A stretch of 64,000 nt of DNA from Phycisphaerae bacterium (GCA_017999985.1 JAGNKU010000009.1:62001-126000), one strand, 5' to 3'. Positions 1-8,790 are shown, numbered from the stretch's first letter. The notes: generated by a model not told the origin, from the letters alone. Numbers and translations: made by a program.

Positions 1-884
1 AGGTCGCCACTGCGGAAGCGCTGCAACGTGTCGGCCCGCTCGAACGGCAACGTGTCACCGCAGACGAAGCCGCATTCGGCACCGTGACTCCCGCCGAGCA
101 CGCGCGCAACGTGCTGCGCATGGCGGATGCCCGACGCGAAGATCAGCACGGACTTCCGGTCCACCGCATGGGTTACGATTTCGCGACACGCGGACAGGAC
201 GAGCGTGTCCTCGTCCATCAGGGCTTCAACCTCGCTGGCGACGTACTCTCCGGCTCGCACGTGCAGCTTCTCGGTGTCGGGCTTCTGTGTGCCGGCCTTG
301 GTGCGCAGCGGGCACAGGTACCCCTGCACGATCAGGGTGCGGACGCCGATTTCGTAGCAGACGGCGTTAAGGATGTTCTCGGGCGCACAGATCGTGCCCG
401 TCTTCATCCGGAACGGCGTGGCCGTGAACCCGATCACCCGCACCAGCGGGTTGGTCTGCTGCATTTCTGCCAGGAACTGCCGATACATGCCCTCGCCGTC
501 TGGCGGAATGAGATGCGATTCATCGACGATGACCAGATCAACCGCCCCGACGTCGGCCGCGCGCTGGTACACCGACTGGATGCCGGCGACGGTGACGGCG
601 TAGCCCAGGTCACGGCGGTTGAGGCCGGCCGAATAGATGCCAAAGGGCAGGTCCGGCGCCACGGCGCGCAATTTCTCTGCGGCCTGCTCAAGCAGTTCCT
701 TCACATGCGCGAGGATCAGTACTTTCCCGCCCCAGCGCTGCACGGCATCGCGGCAGATCGTCGCGATCACCGGCGTCTTGCCGCCCGCGGTCGGGATGAC
801 CACACAGGGGTGGTCATCCCGCTCGCGCAGGTGGCGATAGACAGCCTCCACGGCCTCGAGCTGGTAGGGACGGAGCTGCATCAT
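1..884 (-). CDS. SF2 DEAD/DEAH-like DNA helicase, 3' end outside window
   Basis: This frame gives the first ~294 residues of a superfamily 2 helicase and runs off the left edge without a stop. Motif I is PTAGGKT at residues 31-37, the DESH box is at 121-124, and motif III (GFTATPFR) starts near 152. The start of the second RecA-like domain follows (SVLIFASGIRHAQHV). The start ATGATG at 884 overlaps the stop of the upstream ParB-like gene as ATGA, which supports translational coupling. Helicases of this type with a DESH box are common in phage replication modules and probably unwind DNA for replication or recombination of the element. The exact role is inferred from context. Confidence 0.88.
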   Translation of the reverse strand, partial: MMQLRPYQLEAVEAVYRHLRERDDHPCVVIPTAGGKTPVIATICRDAVQRWGGKVLILAHVKELLEQAAEKLRAVAPDLPFGIYSAGLNRRDLGYAVTVAGIQSVYQRAADVGAVDLVIVDESHLIPPDGEGMYRQFLAEMQQTNPLVRVIGFTATPFRMKTGTICAPENILNAVCYEIGVRTLIVQGYLCPLRTKAGTQKPDTEKLHVRAGEYVASEVEALMDEDTLVLSACREIVTHAVDRKSVLIFASGIRHAQHVARVLGGSHGAECGFVCGDTLPFERADTLQRFRSGD

Positions 885-1720
885 GCGGCCGCCGGCTGGG
901 TTTCCTCGGGCAACGGGAACAGCTCCTGGCGGGCCGGATACAAGCGCGCGAGTCGCTCGTGTCCCAGGAATGCAGCGAGCGCACGTTCGGCGAGGCCGTA
1001 GCACTCGCGACGGCTGGCAGCCTTCCGGTTGCCGGCCATTCGGGCCAGTGCCTGAAAGAGCAGCATGATCGGCTCGTCGTGCTCGCCAATGGGACGCCCG
1101 CTCATCAGCACGTCAGCGAAGTGCCGCAGTTGCGCGTGGTCCGCCGAATACCAGGCCCGGGCCAGCACGGCGCGCGTGACGGCGGTAGCCACGTTCTTCA
1201 CCCGCCCCTGGTGTCCCAGGCACGCTAGTGCAAAACGCACCGCGTCGAGATGCCGGGCCAGCAGCGTCCCCTCGTCGCCAGGCGAGCGCCGGCGCGTCAG
1301 CCCAATTCCGAGGTACATCGCGCGCAGCGTCGACAGCTCGTTGCAGGTCACATCGCCGAGGCCGGCCGTGAGCGACAGAATCTGGTCATTCCGCCTGCGT
1401 TGGCCGGTGTCGAGCACCTCCATTGCCTCCGGCGGTTCATTGACGAACACGCGGATCGGAACGGTGATGCCGGCCAGGGCCGCGGCCCACAGCCGGTGCT
1501 GACCGTCGAGCAGCACGCGGTTGGAGCTGAAGGCGATGCCCTGGTGTGTGAGCCTCCAGCGCCCGGCCTTCATCTCCTCCACCAGGTACTCGACGTGGGA
1601 GTCGACGAGCTTGCGGTTGTGCGTGTTGCAGTGGTCGATCCAATCCGTGGCCATTTCGGGCGTGAGCTCGACGACGAGGTTATCGCGATCCGTGTGAGCG
1701 AACAGTTCTTCAAGTTTCAT
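881..1720 (-). CDS. ParB-like N-terminal domain protein
   Basis: A 279-residue protein. The N-terminal half contains a ParB/Srx-like signature: LLDGQHRLWAAA near residues 70-81, preceded by a strand of the type GRWRLTHQGIAF. The remainder is helical and not recognised. Proteins of this family in phages and integrative elements have been linked to DNA binding, nuclease activity or CTP-dependent switching; none of these can be assigned from sequence alone. The gene overlaps the second ParB-like gene upstream and the helicase downstream by ATGA, so it is part of one translationally coupled operon. Confidence 0.65.
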   Translation of the reverse strand: MKLEELFAHTDRDNLVVELTPEMATDWIDHCNTHNRKLVDSHVEYLVEEMKAGRWRLTHQGIAFSSNRVLLDGQHRLWAAALAGITVPIRVFVNEPPEAMEVLDTGQRRRNDQILSLTAGLGDVTCNELSTLRAMYLGIGLTRRRSPGDEGTLLARHLDAVRFALACLGHQGRVKNVATAVTRAVLARAWYSADHAQLRHFADVLMSGRPIGEHDEPIMLLFQALARMAGNRKAASRRECYGLAERALAAFLGHERLARLYPARQELFPLPEETQPAAA

Positions 1721-2436
1721 GCGGAGACTCCTTCAAGGTGCTTCGTGAGGAACACGACCAGCGCGCGGAGGTAGGTCGCGTCGAACAGCTCAATCAGTGT
1801 GCGGGCGCCCATGACGGGGTCCCGGGGCATGTTGAGGGCGCGCATCGGTTGGGGGGTGCTGTGTCCGCGCACGGGCTGGAAGGCGTTCTTGGCAATGCCG
1901 CCCCGGCGAGCGCGCCGGCCAATCTTGGACGTGTTCACGGCGCGCCCATCGCGCCCCACCCGGGTGGGTGTCTGCGAGACCGGCGACTTTGAATTCTTCA
2001 AAGTGGCGTCGAGCGCGGCCCGGTGATTCCCGACCATGCGGTTGCTGACGCCCACGTGCGAAGCGATGGCCATGTCGCTCAGGTCGGGCCTCATTCTCAG
2101 CGCCTGGGCGACGGCTTTCGCTTTGTCCTCATTCGATCGTCGCACCCCGTGCGCCTTGTTCGCCGCCAAGCTGAGCCAGCGGGCTTCAGTCAGCTCGCCG
2201 GTGATGACCTCCGCCTTGATCTGCTGGCGGCTCAGCCGCCGATGCGCGAAGAAGCGGTGGAAGCCGTCCACCAGCCAGTGCGCTGCTCCGTCGTGCACGA
2301 CCGTGACGGGCGGGAACTGCACGCCAGCCTCCATGGCTTCGGCGTATTCCTGCACGATCCCAGGGTTGATGGCCGTGCGGGGCTGGGTGTCGCCATCGAT
2401 CCGCACGATGGACATATCGAGCATCTGCTCGCTCAT
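1717..2436 (-). CDS. ParB/Spo0J-like nuclease-domain protein
   Basis: A 239-residue protein starting MSEQMLDMSIVRIDG. It has the ParB N-terminal layout: an IRIDGDTQPR-like first strand, a VHDGAAHWLVDGFHRFFA motif around residues 48-65 (the GxHR-type loop), and a helix-turn-helix-like stretch (LSDMAIASHVGVSNRMVGNHRA) near 120-140. The C-terminal third is basic and looks disordered. This resembles DNA-binding ParB-family proteins of mobile elements rather than chromosomal ParB, since no parA partner is adjacent. Its stop overlaps the next ParB-like gene by ATGA. A role in partition or in regulation of the element is inferred. Confidence 0.75.
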   Translation of the reverse strand: MSEQMLDMSIVRIDGDTQPRTAINPGIVQEYAEAMEAGVQFPPVTVVHDGAAHWLVDGFHRFFAHRRLSRQQIKAEVITGELTEARWLSLAANKAHGVRRSNEDKAKAVAQALRMRPDLSDMAIASHVGVSNRMVGNHRAALDATLKNSKSPVSQTPTRVGRDGRAVNTSKIGRRARRGGIAKNAFQPVRGHSTPQPMRALNMPRDPVMGARTLIELFDATYLRALVVFLTKHLEGVSA

Positions 2437-2448
2437 TTCGTGACTCCT

Positions 2449-2862
2449 TCAGTTGAGAGAGGGGGACCAGATCGCCGCGTCGTCGGGCGGCTGCTGGCCG
2501 GCGGCCAGATCGCGGATCGTGACAACCACGCGCCCGCCGCGCACCACCTGGGTGCGGCGGATCAGCAGCCAGACGATGCGGCTGTCATCGGGGAACGCGC
2601 CGCCGTGCTGGCACGCGTCGAGCACGGCCTTCAGCAAATTGTCGATATCGCGGCGCCGGCGATCGGGCGGAAACACCTCGACCGTGACGGCCAGTCGGCC
2701 GAGCGCCGGGGACAGGCGGCGGGCCGCGAGAATGCGGCCCACCTCCACCCGAAACGCGCGCCCGGCGCGGCTGATCAGCGTCCGCGACCCCACACGCCGG
2801 TAGTAGTGATTCACCGACGGCGGCCACGGCAGCTCGATCTTCGTCGGCGCTACCGCTGCCAT
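2449..2862 (-). CDS. RusA-like Holliday junction resolvase
   Basis: A 137-residue protein of typical RusA size. The N terminus has the family strand (IELPWPPSVNHYYRR) and the catalytic block RDIDNLLKAVLDA supplies D72, D74, N75, K78 and D82, matching the acidic and lysine residues that coordinate metal in RusA enzymes. It should cleave four-way DNA junctions made during replication or recombination of the element. The ATG at 2862 is chosen because it precedes the conserved strand; a longer upstream frame would run through the DUF669 gene. It overlaps the end of that gene by 13 bp. A 12-bp gap separates it from the ParB-like gene downstream. Confidence 0.88.
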   Translation of the reverse strand: MAAVAPTKIELPWPPSVNHYYRRVGSRTLISRAGRAFRVEVGRILAARRLSPALGRLAVTVEVFPPDRRRRDIDNLLKAVLDACQHGGAFPDDSRIVWLLIRRTQVVRGGRVVVTIRDLAAGQQPPDDAAIWSPSLN

Positions 2863-3308
2863 GGCGCCTTCCCGTTCGCGGCGCCGGCCGTGGCCGGACG
2901 CGGCGCCGCGGCGCTCGCGCTGGCGTAGCTCTTGATGACGTTCGCCGGTTCGCCCGTGTCCTTGCGGTTCTTGCAGTCGACCTTGAGCACCAGTGGAACG
3001 TTGTGCAGCTCCACCGAGTCCTTCGGCGCGAGCACGCCAACGGCCCGGCAGACAGCGGACAACTCCGCCCGGGCGATCTTCACCGCCTGCGCATCGGGGT
3101 TGTCCAAGTTCAGGCGCGCCCACAGCAGCCGGCCCTTGTGCTCACCCTCGACAACCTGGAACGTGAGCTCCAGATACTGCCCCGTGCCCTTCTTCGTCGG
3201 CTTCATCTCGCTGGCCGTGATCACCGCCGTGTAGTTGCCGGGCGGGATTGGGTCGAAGGCGAAATTCGGATCGACATCGTTTGCGTTGAAATTGTTCAGA
3301 CCGGCCAT
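2850..3308 (-). CDS. DUF669-family phage protein (likely ssDNA-binding)
   Basis: A 152-residue protein. The N-terminal region (NFNANDVDPNFAFDPIPPGNYTAVITASE) and the LELTFQVVEGEHKGRLLWARLNL strand pair are typical of DUF669, a small phage family usually encoded next to a RecA-like ATPase. The C-terminal tail ends in a low-complexity Ala/Pro stretch and NGKAPWQR, reminiscent of tails of single-strand-binding proteins. An AAGGAG ribosome site sits about 9 nt before the ATG at 3308. Its position between the ATPase and the RusA resolvase supports a role in recombination-dependent replication. The ssDNA-binding function is inferred from neighbourhood and family context. Confidence 0.8.
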   Translation of the reverse strand: MAGLNNFNANDVDPNFAFDPIPPGNYTAVITASEMKPTKKGTGQYLELTFQVVEGEHKGRLLWARLNLDNPDAQAVKIARAELSAVCRAVGVLAPKDSVELHNVPLVLKVDCKNRKDTGEPANVIKSYASASAAAPRPATAGAANGKAPWQR

Positions 3309-3312
3309 GGGT

Positions 3313-4095
3313 CTATGCTCCTTGTGCAGCAGGTTCGGGTTCGGAAACGATGGGGTTTTCACCGCGCACGAGCGCGGCGTAGAGGCGGTAATCGAGGGGG
3401 AGTTCATCCGGCAGCCCGAGGCGGTTCTTCGCCACGTGTGCGGGGCGCTCAGTGGTGCGGAGGATGCGTTCGCCGGTGCCAAGGCCCTGTACACGCTTGC
3501 GATCGAAGGACTCGGTCGTGGTCTTGGTGAGGACCTTGTACGTGGCGAACAGGACTTCGTCACACCATTCCTGCACCAGCGCCGACGCCAGCTTCTGCAA
3601 GCGCGGGCTGTAGCGGTCGTACGTGTCCGTCTCGGGATTGGCGAACCTCTCGATCTGGGCGTGGGCGATCAGGATGATGCCCATGCCGCGCTCATTGCGC
3701 AGCGCGTCGAGACCCGCCAGCACTTCGCGCCAGGGGGTCAGTGCGAACATGTAGCCCTTGCCGTAGGGGATGTCCTCGATCGACTCGACGTTCCGCTCTT
3801 TGCAGATGCGGGCGAAGATCAGCGTTTGCAGCCAATCGAGCGAGTCGAGCACGAGCGTGCGATACTCATGCGGCTCGGTGTAGAGGGCTGCCAGGGCATT
3901 GAGCACGTCGCCGCAGTTCTGCGCGAGCGGGAAGCGCTCGCACTCGATGCCGCCCAGGCCATCCTCGGTCGGGAGGAAGATCGGCGCCTCGGCCATGGCG
4001 CCAAACGTGCTCTTGCCGATGCCGTGCGTGCCGTACACGAGCGTGCGGCGGGGGGCCGTGACGCGGCCCCGTTGAACTTGCTCCAGCAGTGTCAT
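3313..4095 (-). CDS. RecA-like AAA ATPase of phage type
   Basis: A 260-residue ATPase. The Walker A motif GTHGIGKST lies at residues 22-30, a Walker B-like strand (RTLVLDSLDWL) near 77-87, and a GIILIAHAQIERF sensor strand follows. This matches the phage nucleotide-binding AAA_24/Sak4-like group that works with single-strand-binding proteins in annealing or strand exchange. The ATG at 4095 is chosen because AAGGAG sits 6 nt upstream and the residues before it in the longer frame are non-conserved. It is followed after 4 bp by the DUF669 gene and lies downstream of a RecE-like nuclease, forming a recombination cassette. Confidence 0.85.
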   Translation of the reverse strand: MTLLEQVQRGRVTAPRRTLVYGTHGIGKSTFGAMAEAPIFLPTEDGLGGIECERFPLAQNCGDVLNALAALYTEPHEYRTLVLDSLDWLQTLIFARICKERNVESIEDIPYGKGYMFALTPWREVLAGLDALRNERGMGIILIAHAQIERFANPETDTYDRYSPRLQKLASALVQEWCDEVLFATYKVLTKTTTESFDRKRVQGLGTGERILRTTERPAHVAKNRLGLPDELPLDYRLYAALVRGENPIVSEPEPAAQGA

Positions 4096-4231
4096 GCGTT
4101 CTCCTTCATTCGTTTGACCTCCGTTCGTACCGTGAATCCGGGCGCGGGGCCGGTACAGGGAGTCCGGGCCGCAAACGAGCGAGGAGGAGGTGGGGGAGCC
4201 ACGGCCACGCCACCCGGCCCCGGGCCCGGGT

Positions 4232-5140
4232 TCACAGGCGATCAATCACGCGCAGCTCCTCGTAACGGGTGAACCAGTTGCCGGTCGCGCGGCAGCGGCC
4301 GAGCTCGGCCATCGCGGCTTCGTTCTGGCGCTGCACCTCGTCCAGTACCGACGCGACGACATGCCAAGCGCCGCAGCGGAACGGCTCGCGCTTCTCGACA
4401 GCGACAATGTGCACGGGGACGACGTAGCTGCTGACGAGCGCGACGAGCGCCCGGTAGAACGCGACCTGGTGGATGTAGTCGAAGGCGCGGACGGCCAGCT
4501 CGAATTCGTCGAGGTGGTCGCAGGTCTTCAGGTCGACGATGCCGACGTCGGTGTGCGGGTTGATCCAGTCGATGCGCGCCTGGCAGGGGAACTCCCCATA
4601 GCGCGCCCGCACCACGCCCTCGGCCACGCCGTCAGCGAAGAGTGGGCCGGCGACGCAGTGCGCACGCACCGCCGCCGCCATCTGCTCGACCAGCGCCCCC
4701 TGCGCGTCGCTGAGCACGGACCTGCTCTGGCGCGCCGCCCATTCCGCGAATGTCTTCGTCTGCGAGCCGAACGGCTGGCCCGTCTTCGGGTTGATCGGGC
4801 CACCGACGGCGAACTCGCGCTCGTAGCGCTGCCGGCCCTCGAGGATCAGGGCGTGCGCGGCGCGACCGATGAGGTACGCCGTCGTGTCCCGCTCCGGCAC
4901 CAGCCCGAGTTCCTTCTTGCGGTACAGCAGGGGGCAGCGGCGGAAGTCGTTAAGGGTGTGGGAGGTCAGGAAGTCCTTCGCCCTGGCGTGATAGACCTCG
5001 GCGGGTTCGCGGATCAGGAAGTGAAGCCCCAGCACCGGGCGCTCCGGTGAGTCCGACGCAACCGGACCAGCCGAATAGTCGCGGCGATAGTCCCCTTGAC
5101 CGAGCGACACGAGTGGCGGGTTGTGGGGAGGCGCGCTCAT
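4232..5140 (-). CDS. PD-(D/E)XK exonuclease, RecE/exodeoxyribonuclease VIII-like
   Basis: A 302-residue protein with the features of RecE-type/PDDEXK_1 nucleases. These are a GRAAHALILEG helix near residues 91-101 (conserved His), an acidic strand PCQARIDWI near 190, VDLKTCDHL (the D-x-K core) near 205, and a QVAFYRALV helix that carries the downstream Gln/Tyr. Such enzymes resect dsDNA 5' ends so that an annealing protein can act. The 3' neighbour ATPase and DUF669 protein fit that pathway. Its ATG shares one base with the stop of the DUF1580 gene (TGATG). The 136 bp before the ATPase gene hold no convincing gene. Confidence 0.82.
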   Translation of the reverse strand: MSAPPHNPPLVSLGQGDYRRDYSAGPVASDSPERPVLGLHFLIREPAEVYHARAKDFLTSHTLNDFRRCPLLYRKKELGLVPERDTTAYLIGRAAHALILEGRQRYEREFAVGGPINPKTGQPFGSQTKTFAEWAARQSRSVLSDAQGALVEQMAAAVRAHCVAGPLFADGVAEGVVRARYGEFPCQARIDWINPHTDVGIVDLKTCDHLDEFELAVRAFDYIHQVAFYRALVALVSSYVVPVHIVAVEKREPFRCGAWHVVASVLDEVQRQNEAAMAELGRCRATGNWFTRYEELRVIDRL

Positions 5141-5514
5141 CAGTAGCCCGCCTCATCAAGCTCGCGCCGCGCTGCCGCAACCTGCTCGCGACGTTGCTCC
5201 TCGAATCGGGATTGTGAAACTCGGCGGCGTCGGCGCGGTGCCGCAGCGGAGGCATCTGCCGCGGCTTCGCACAAGTCGAAGTACTTCGCGTCGGCGTCTG
5301 CCAGCGCGCGGCCGAATTGCTCCAGCCAGCCCGGCGTCGTGTAGATCATGCCGCCGATGCGCAGGTGCTGAAGCCGAACGCGCTCGCCGTTGCGGCTCTT
5401 CACGCCGCGGCGGCACCACCGCCAGACGCAGTTGGTGGACGGCCGCCCCGGGGCGATCTTCGCCGCCTCCGTCAGCGTGATGTAGTTTCCAGTTGCTGTC
5501 GCTTGCTCGTGCAT
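5140..5514 (-). CDS. DUF1580 DNA-binding protein, excisionase-like position
   Basis: A 124-residue basic protein. Residues 10-70 match the planctomycete DUF1580 pattern: ITLTEAAKIAPGRPSTN, then WRWCRRGVKSRNGERVRLQHLRIGG, then IYTTPGWLEQF. This is a winged MerR/excisionase-like fold that reads DNA with a helix-turn-helix. The C-terminal half is rich in Ala and Arg and probably helical. A clear AGGAGG site lies 6 nt before the ATG at 5514. It is the first gene downstream of the integrase and heads the element operon, a typical place for an excisionase or operon regulator. The excisionase role is an inference. Confidence 0.72.
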   Translation of the reverse strand: MHEQATATGNYITLTEAAKIAPGRPSTNCVWRWCRRGVKSRNGERVRLQHLRIGGMIYTTPGWLEQFGRALADADAKYFDLCEAAADASAAAPRRRRRVSQSRFEEQRREQVAAARRELDEAGY

Positions 5515-5835
5515 CGGAACCTCCTGAGGCGTGAGTGCCTTGCGTCCGATGCACGCGTTGTAAGAGCCAGTTTTTAGCCCTAACCCGCTAACCCGAGTTA
5601 GCGAGCATCGCGCGGACTGCCCGGCGTGCTAAGTGCGGCGGCACTCGGCATTTCCGGACCCGAAGGATGTTCGAAGAAAAGCGCGGCCAGTGTCGGCGGC
5701 TAGCGAAGTTGCACAGTTAGCGGCAACGCAGCGCCTTGCGCGCTGCCTGCCGCCAATCGCGATAAAATGGGAAACGCCGGGTGAGCCCTGCATGGCACAT
5801 CCGGCGCTCCATGTCTCAGCCAACTGGGACTCAGC
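5515..5835. promoter_or_regulatory. Intergenic region with GTTAGCG sites between integrase and DUF1580 gene
   Basis: No gene is supported in these 321 bp. They hold the palindrome GCTAAC-CCGA-GTTAGC at 5587-5602, whose two arms give the heptamer GTTAGCG at 5586-5592 (minus) and 5597-5603 (plus). A third copy is at 5716-5722. A fourth copy lies on the other side of the integrase gene at 7231-7237. The layout suggests operator or integrase/excisionase binding sites and probably contains the promoter for the leftward operon. The binding protein is unknown. Confidence 0.4.
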
Positions 5836-7194
5836 TCAACCGACACGCTTCATGATTTCAATCACCTTCGCGCGATCGCGTTCTGCATAGACAGCGTCGG
5901 TGACCGTTGCGCTGGAGTGGCCCAGCGTGAGTTGAGCGGCCTCGAGCCCGAACTCCCGCCGTAGCACCGTCGCGGCGGTGTGCCGCAACTGATGCGGATG
6001 CCACCGGTGCTCGCACCGCCAGGCCAGGAGGTCTTTCCACAGGTGCTCCCGCTTCAAGCGCGCCTCCCATTGCTTGGTCGTCTCGCCAGCCATTCTCGCC
6101 AACGGCGCCGGTGGCGGGAACGCTCGATCGCACGCGTACCGAATGGCGCGGCGGTAGCTGGCAGTCGCGTAGTGTTCGCCCGGGGTGCGCCGCGGCGTGT
6201 CCCGGCGATTCGTTCCGGGCCGGTTACCCTGATTGAGCGGGGTGCATCGCGTCGCGGTCAGACGGGCGCGCCGCTCCACATCCGCCTCAGCTGGGCTGAA
6301 GAGGTACGCGGTCATCGGCCGCCCGACGAGAAACCGTCGCAGTATGCGCTGGGCGCGCGGGCCGAGGTAGATCGTCCGTTCGCGCTCGCGAAAGGCATTC
6401 TTGTGCTGCTCAGGCCGGTAGGCCCAGATGTCGCTGTGCGGGTCGATCTCGATGTCGCAGGCACGCATGCCGACCAGCTCGCCCGCCCGCGCCCCGGTCA
6501 GCAGTTGCAGCCGCACCAGGGCCCGCGCCGGCCGGCTCATGTATCGCAACGAGCGGCGCAGCAACGTGCTGGTCACCGGGCCGACCCGGACTGTCTCTCG
6601 CGCGGCGGTCCGCCCGCGCTTCAGCGGCTCGAGTGTCGCCAGCGCCTGGTGGACCGTTGCCGGGATCAGCTCGCGGGCGACCGCCCACTTGAAGAGATGT
6701 CGAATGCGCTGCACGGATGCGTTGATGCACGTGCGCGACCACGGCTTGCGCGGCGGATCGGCGCTGGCGTCGCCGAGAATCATCTGGTCACGAAGCATTC
6801 GCAGCTTGTTCGGGCCGAAGTCGGCGGCCGGTGTGCTGCCGTAGTACTTCCGCAGAACGCCGAAGACCATCTTCAGGACGTTGATGTGTTCCGGGCAGTA
6901 GTAGCTCTCCCCCCAGCGCCGGTACTCGACGAGCAGCTCGTCAATCGTCATCGCCGCAGGCCCGGCGGCCGGTGGGGCATCCCCCGGCACCATGGGCCAG
7001 CACCGGCCGCGTGCTTCCCACTCGGCGATCAGCCGGTGGTAGAGCTCGCGGCTCTCGGGCGTGCCATACTCGCCGAGCCAGAAATCGCGGGCCCGGCCGG
7101 TGGCGGAGTCGCGGAGCGTGACAACCGCGCGGTCGCGATCCGGGCGGTACCGATAGGCGGGGGGCTTGGTTTTTCGGTGTTTTTTGGTCGACAT
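5836..7194 (-). CDS. Tyrosine recombinase/integrase of the element
   Basis: A 452-residue tyrosine recombinase. The C-terminal catalytic domain has the expected residues: Arg in LLTGARAGELVG, HPHQLRHT supplying H401 and R404, LGHSS with H426, and the nucleophile in DAVYAERD at Y436. The N-terminal part (residues ~85-190) looks like a SAM-like core-binding domain. The basic start MSTKKHRKTK is chosen because GGAGGT sits 8 nt upstream of the ATG at 7194. It lies beside tRNA-Ala and reads away from it, as expected for an integrase using that tRNA as attachment site. Long, Arg-rich integrases of this shape are common in Planctomycetota. Confidence 0.92.
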   Translation of the reverse strand: MSTKKHRKTKPPAYRYRPDRDRAVVTLRDSATGRARDFWLGEYGTPESRELYHRLIAEWEARGRCWPMVPGDAPPAAGPAAMTIDELLVEYRRWGESYYCPEHINVLKMVFGVLRKYYGSTPAADFGPNKLRMLRDQMILGDASADPPRKPWSRTCINASVQRIRHLFKWAVARELIPATVHQALATLEPLKRGRTAARETVRVGPVTSTLLRRSLRYMSRPARALVRLQLLTGARAGELVGMRACDIEIDPHSDIWAYRPEQHKNAFRERERTIYLGPRAQRILRRFLVGRPMTAYLFSPAEADVERRARLTATRCTPLNQGNRPGTNRRDTPRRTPGEHYATASYRRAIRYACDRAFPPPAPLARMAGETTKQWEARLKREHLWKDLLAWRCEHRWHPHQLRHTAATVLRREFGLEAAQLTLGHSSATVTDAVYAERDRAKVIEIMKRVG

Positions 7195-7211
7195 CGCGGC
7201 ACCTCCAACGC

Positions 7212-7236
7212 TTAGCGCGGTCAGTGACCGCGCTAA
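7212..7236. promoter_or_regulatory. 25-bp perfect palindrome upstream of integrase
   Basis: The arms TTAGCGCGGTCA and TGACCGCGCTAA are exact reverse complements around a single central G. The palindrome starts 18 bp before the integrase ATG and lies between it and tRNA-Ala. Its outer end includes the GTTAGCG heptamer found three times on the far side of the integrase gene. An operator controlling the integrase, or an accessory site of the recombination complex, is the best guess. Confidence 0.55.
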
Positions 7237-7310
7237 CTTGCGTCTTAGGCCGCGCTGCCGACTCTCGGCAGGTCCCCACAACTATCGGGGGCGGCGTGGT
7301 TTACAAAAAA

Positions 7311-7383
<73 letters not shown>

Positions 7384-7534
7384 AGGAGGTTATCAGTTTT
7401 CAGTTCTCAGTATCCAGCTAGCGAAGCTCCTCACGCTACCAGCCGCGCCGTCCACCACGGCATCATCCGCACCACACCGCCAAGCCACTGGTCCGGCTGA
7501 TAGCTGACGGCTGACGGCTGATGGCTTCCTCAAG
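7384..7534. other. Spacer between two tRNA genes with degenerate repeats
   Basis: No gene is seen. The spacer is framed by short degenerate repeats, a TCAGT-rich stretch at its left end and tandem GCTGACG/GCTGATG units at its right end. The two tRNAs may be co-transcribed. Confidence 0.4.
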
Positions 7535-7607
<73 letters not shown>

Positions 7608-7677
7608 AGCCGCCCCGCCACTGCCGTGCCAGGGCCCTTCGCAGACCTCGCAACTTAAGGCCCAGCCCCCCTCCGAG

Positions 7678-8790
7678 TCAAGAGCCGGACCCCTCCGCCG
7701 GACCTTCCGGCGTCACTCCCGCCGGTTCACCGGGGCCTCCCGCTCTGCCAGTGGCTGCCGCGCCATCCGGCTCGTCCGACCCCGGTTCCGGCTCGTCCCG
7801 CGCGCCGCGCGCCGCAAGCCACAGCCCCAGCTCAAACAAGACAATCATCGGCCCCGACAGCAGCAGATGGCTCATCAAATCCGGCGGTGCCAGCAGCCCC
7901 GCCATGAACACGATCACGACAATCACGATCTTGCGGTACTTCCTGAACGTCGCTACCGACACGATCCCCGCCCGCGCCAGGAACACCACCACCAGCGGCA
8001 TCTGAAATGCCGTCCCGAACGCGACCGTGAGGATCAGCACGAACGACAGGTACTCGCCGATCTTGAAATGCGTCGTCACCATCGCCCGCCGGTCATCGCG
8101 CAGGAGCTGGAACGAGTACGTCTCCTGCGGCCACCGGACCTTCAGCTTCCCGTCCGGCATGTTCACCCAGATCGTTCCCACCGGCGGGTCGCACGGGTCC
8201 GCCTCCAGCAGCGGCACGACCGGCGCCTGGGCCATCCCCGGCTGCGACGCCGGCGCCACGAATTCCGGCATGTCCAGCAGCGCCCGCTCGATCGCGTTCG
8301 GACTCGCCTTCGGCAGCGGCAGCCACCCGCTGAACCCCACCAGGAAATTCAGGCTCAGCAACAGCGCGAAGATGTACATGAACGCCACGCCAGCAAAAAA
8401 CAGCCCGACGCTCACCGGCACGATCTGCCAGACCCACTTGCGTTCGTGCCGATACAGCCCCGCCGCCACGAATTTCCAGAGCTGGTAGATGATGTACGGA
8501 CCGGCGATCACCACGCCGAAGATGAGCACGACCTTGATGTAGACCATCAGGCTTTCGACCGGCCCGGTCGCGAGAAAGCTGTCCGGCTGCCCGTGGCGGC
8601 GCAGCGCCAGCACCATCGGCCGCGCAATCAGCTCCAACAGGTACTTCGCCGGCCAGATGCACGCCAGGCACGCCAGCACCAGCGCGATCAGGCAACGCCC
8701 CAGGCACCCGCGGAGCTCCTCCAAATGCTCCCCGAGCGTCATCCGCGACTCGTCAGGATTGAGAATGGCCTTCCGCCGAAACAGCGCCAT
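7678..8790 (-). CDS. tatC: Sec-independent protein translocase TatC with periplasmic insert
   Basis: A 370-residue inner-membrane protein. TatC hallmarks are the N-terminal EHLEELRGCLGR motif near residue 21, a central pair of helices (YIKVVLIFGVVIAGPYIIYQLWKFVAAGLYRHERKW) and the final helices with FRKYRKIVIVVIVFMAGLLAPPD. It recruits twin-arginine substrates to the Tat pore. The hydrogenase small subunit in this window carries such a signal. Unusual features are a polar insert of roughly 90 residues (about 150-245) in a loop between helices, rich in Pro and acidic residues, and a Gly/Pro/Glu-rich C-terminal tail. Ordinary TatC is about 250 residues. No tatA or tatB is adjacent. Confidence 0.9.
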   Translation of the reverse strand: MALFRRKAILNPDESRMTLGEHLEELRGCLGRCLIALVLACLACIWPAKYLLELIARPMVLALRRHGQPDSFLATGPVESLMVYIKVVLIFGVVIAGPYIIYQLWKFVAAGLYRHERKWVWQIVPVSVGLFFAGVAFMYIFALLLSLNFLVGFSGWLPLPKASPNAIERALLDMPEFVAPASQPGMAQAPVVPLLEADPCDPPVGTIWVNMPDGKLKVRWPQETYSFQLLRDDRRAMVTTHFKIGEYLSFVLILTVAFGTAFQMPLVVVFLARAGIVSVATFRKYRKIVIVVIVFMAGLLAPPDLMSHLLLSGPMIVLFELGLWLAARGARDEPEPGSDEPDGAAATGRAGGPGEPAGVTPEGPAEGSGS

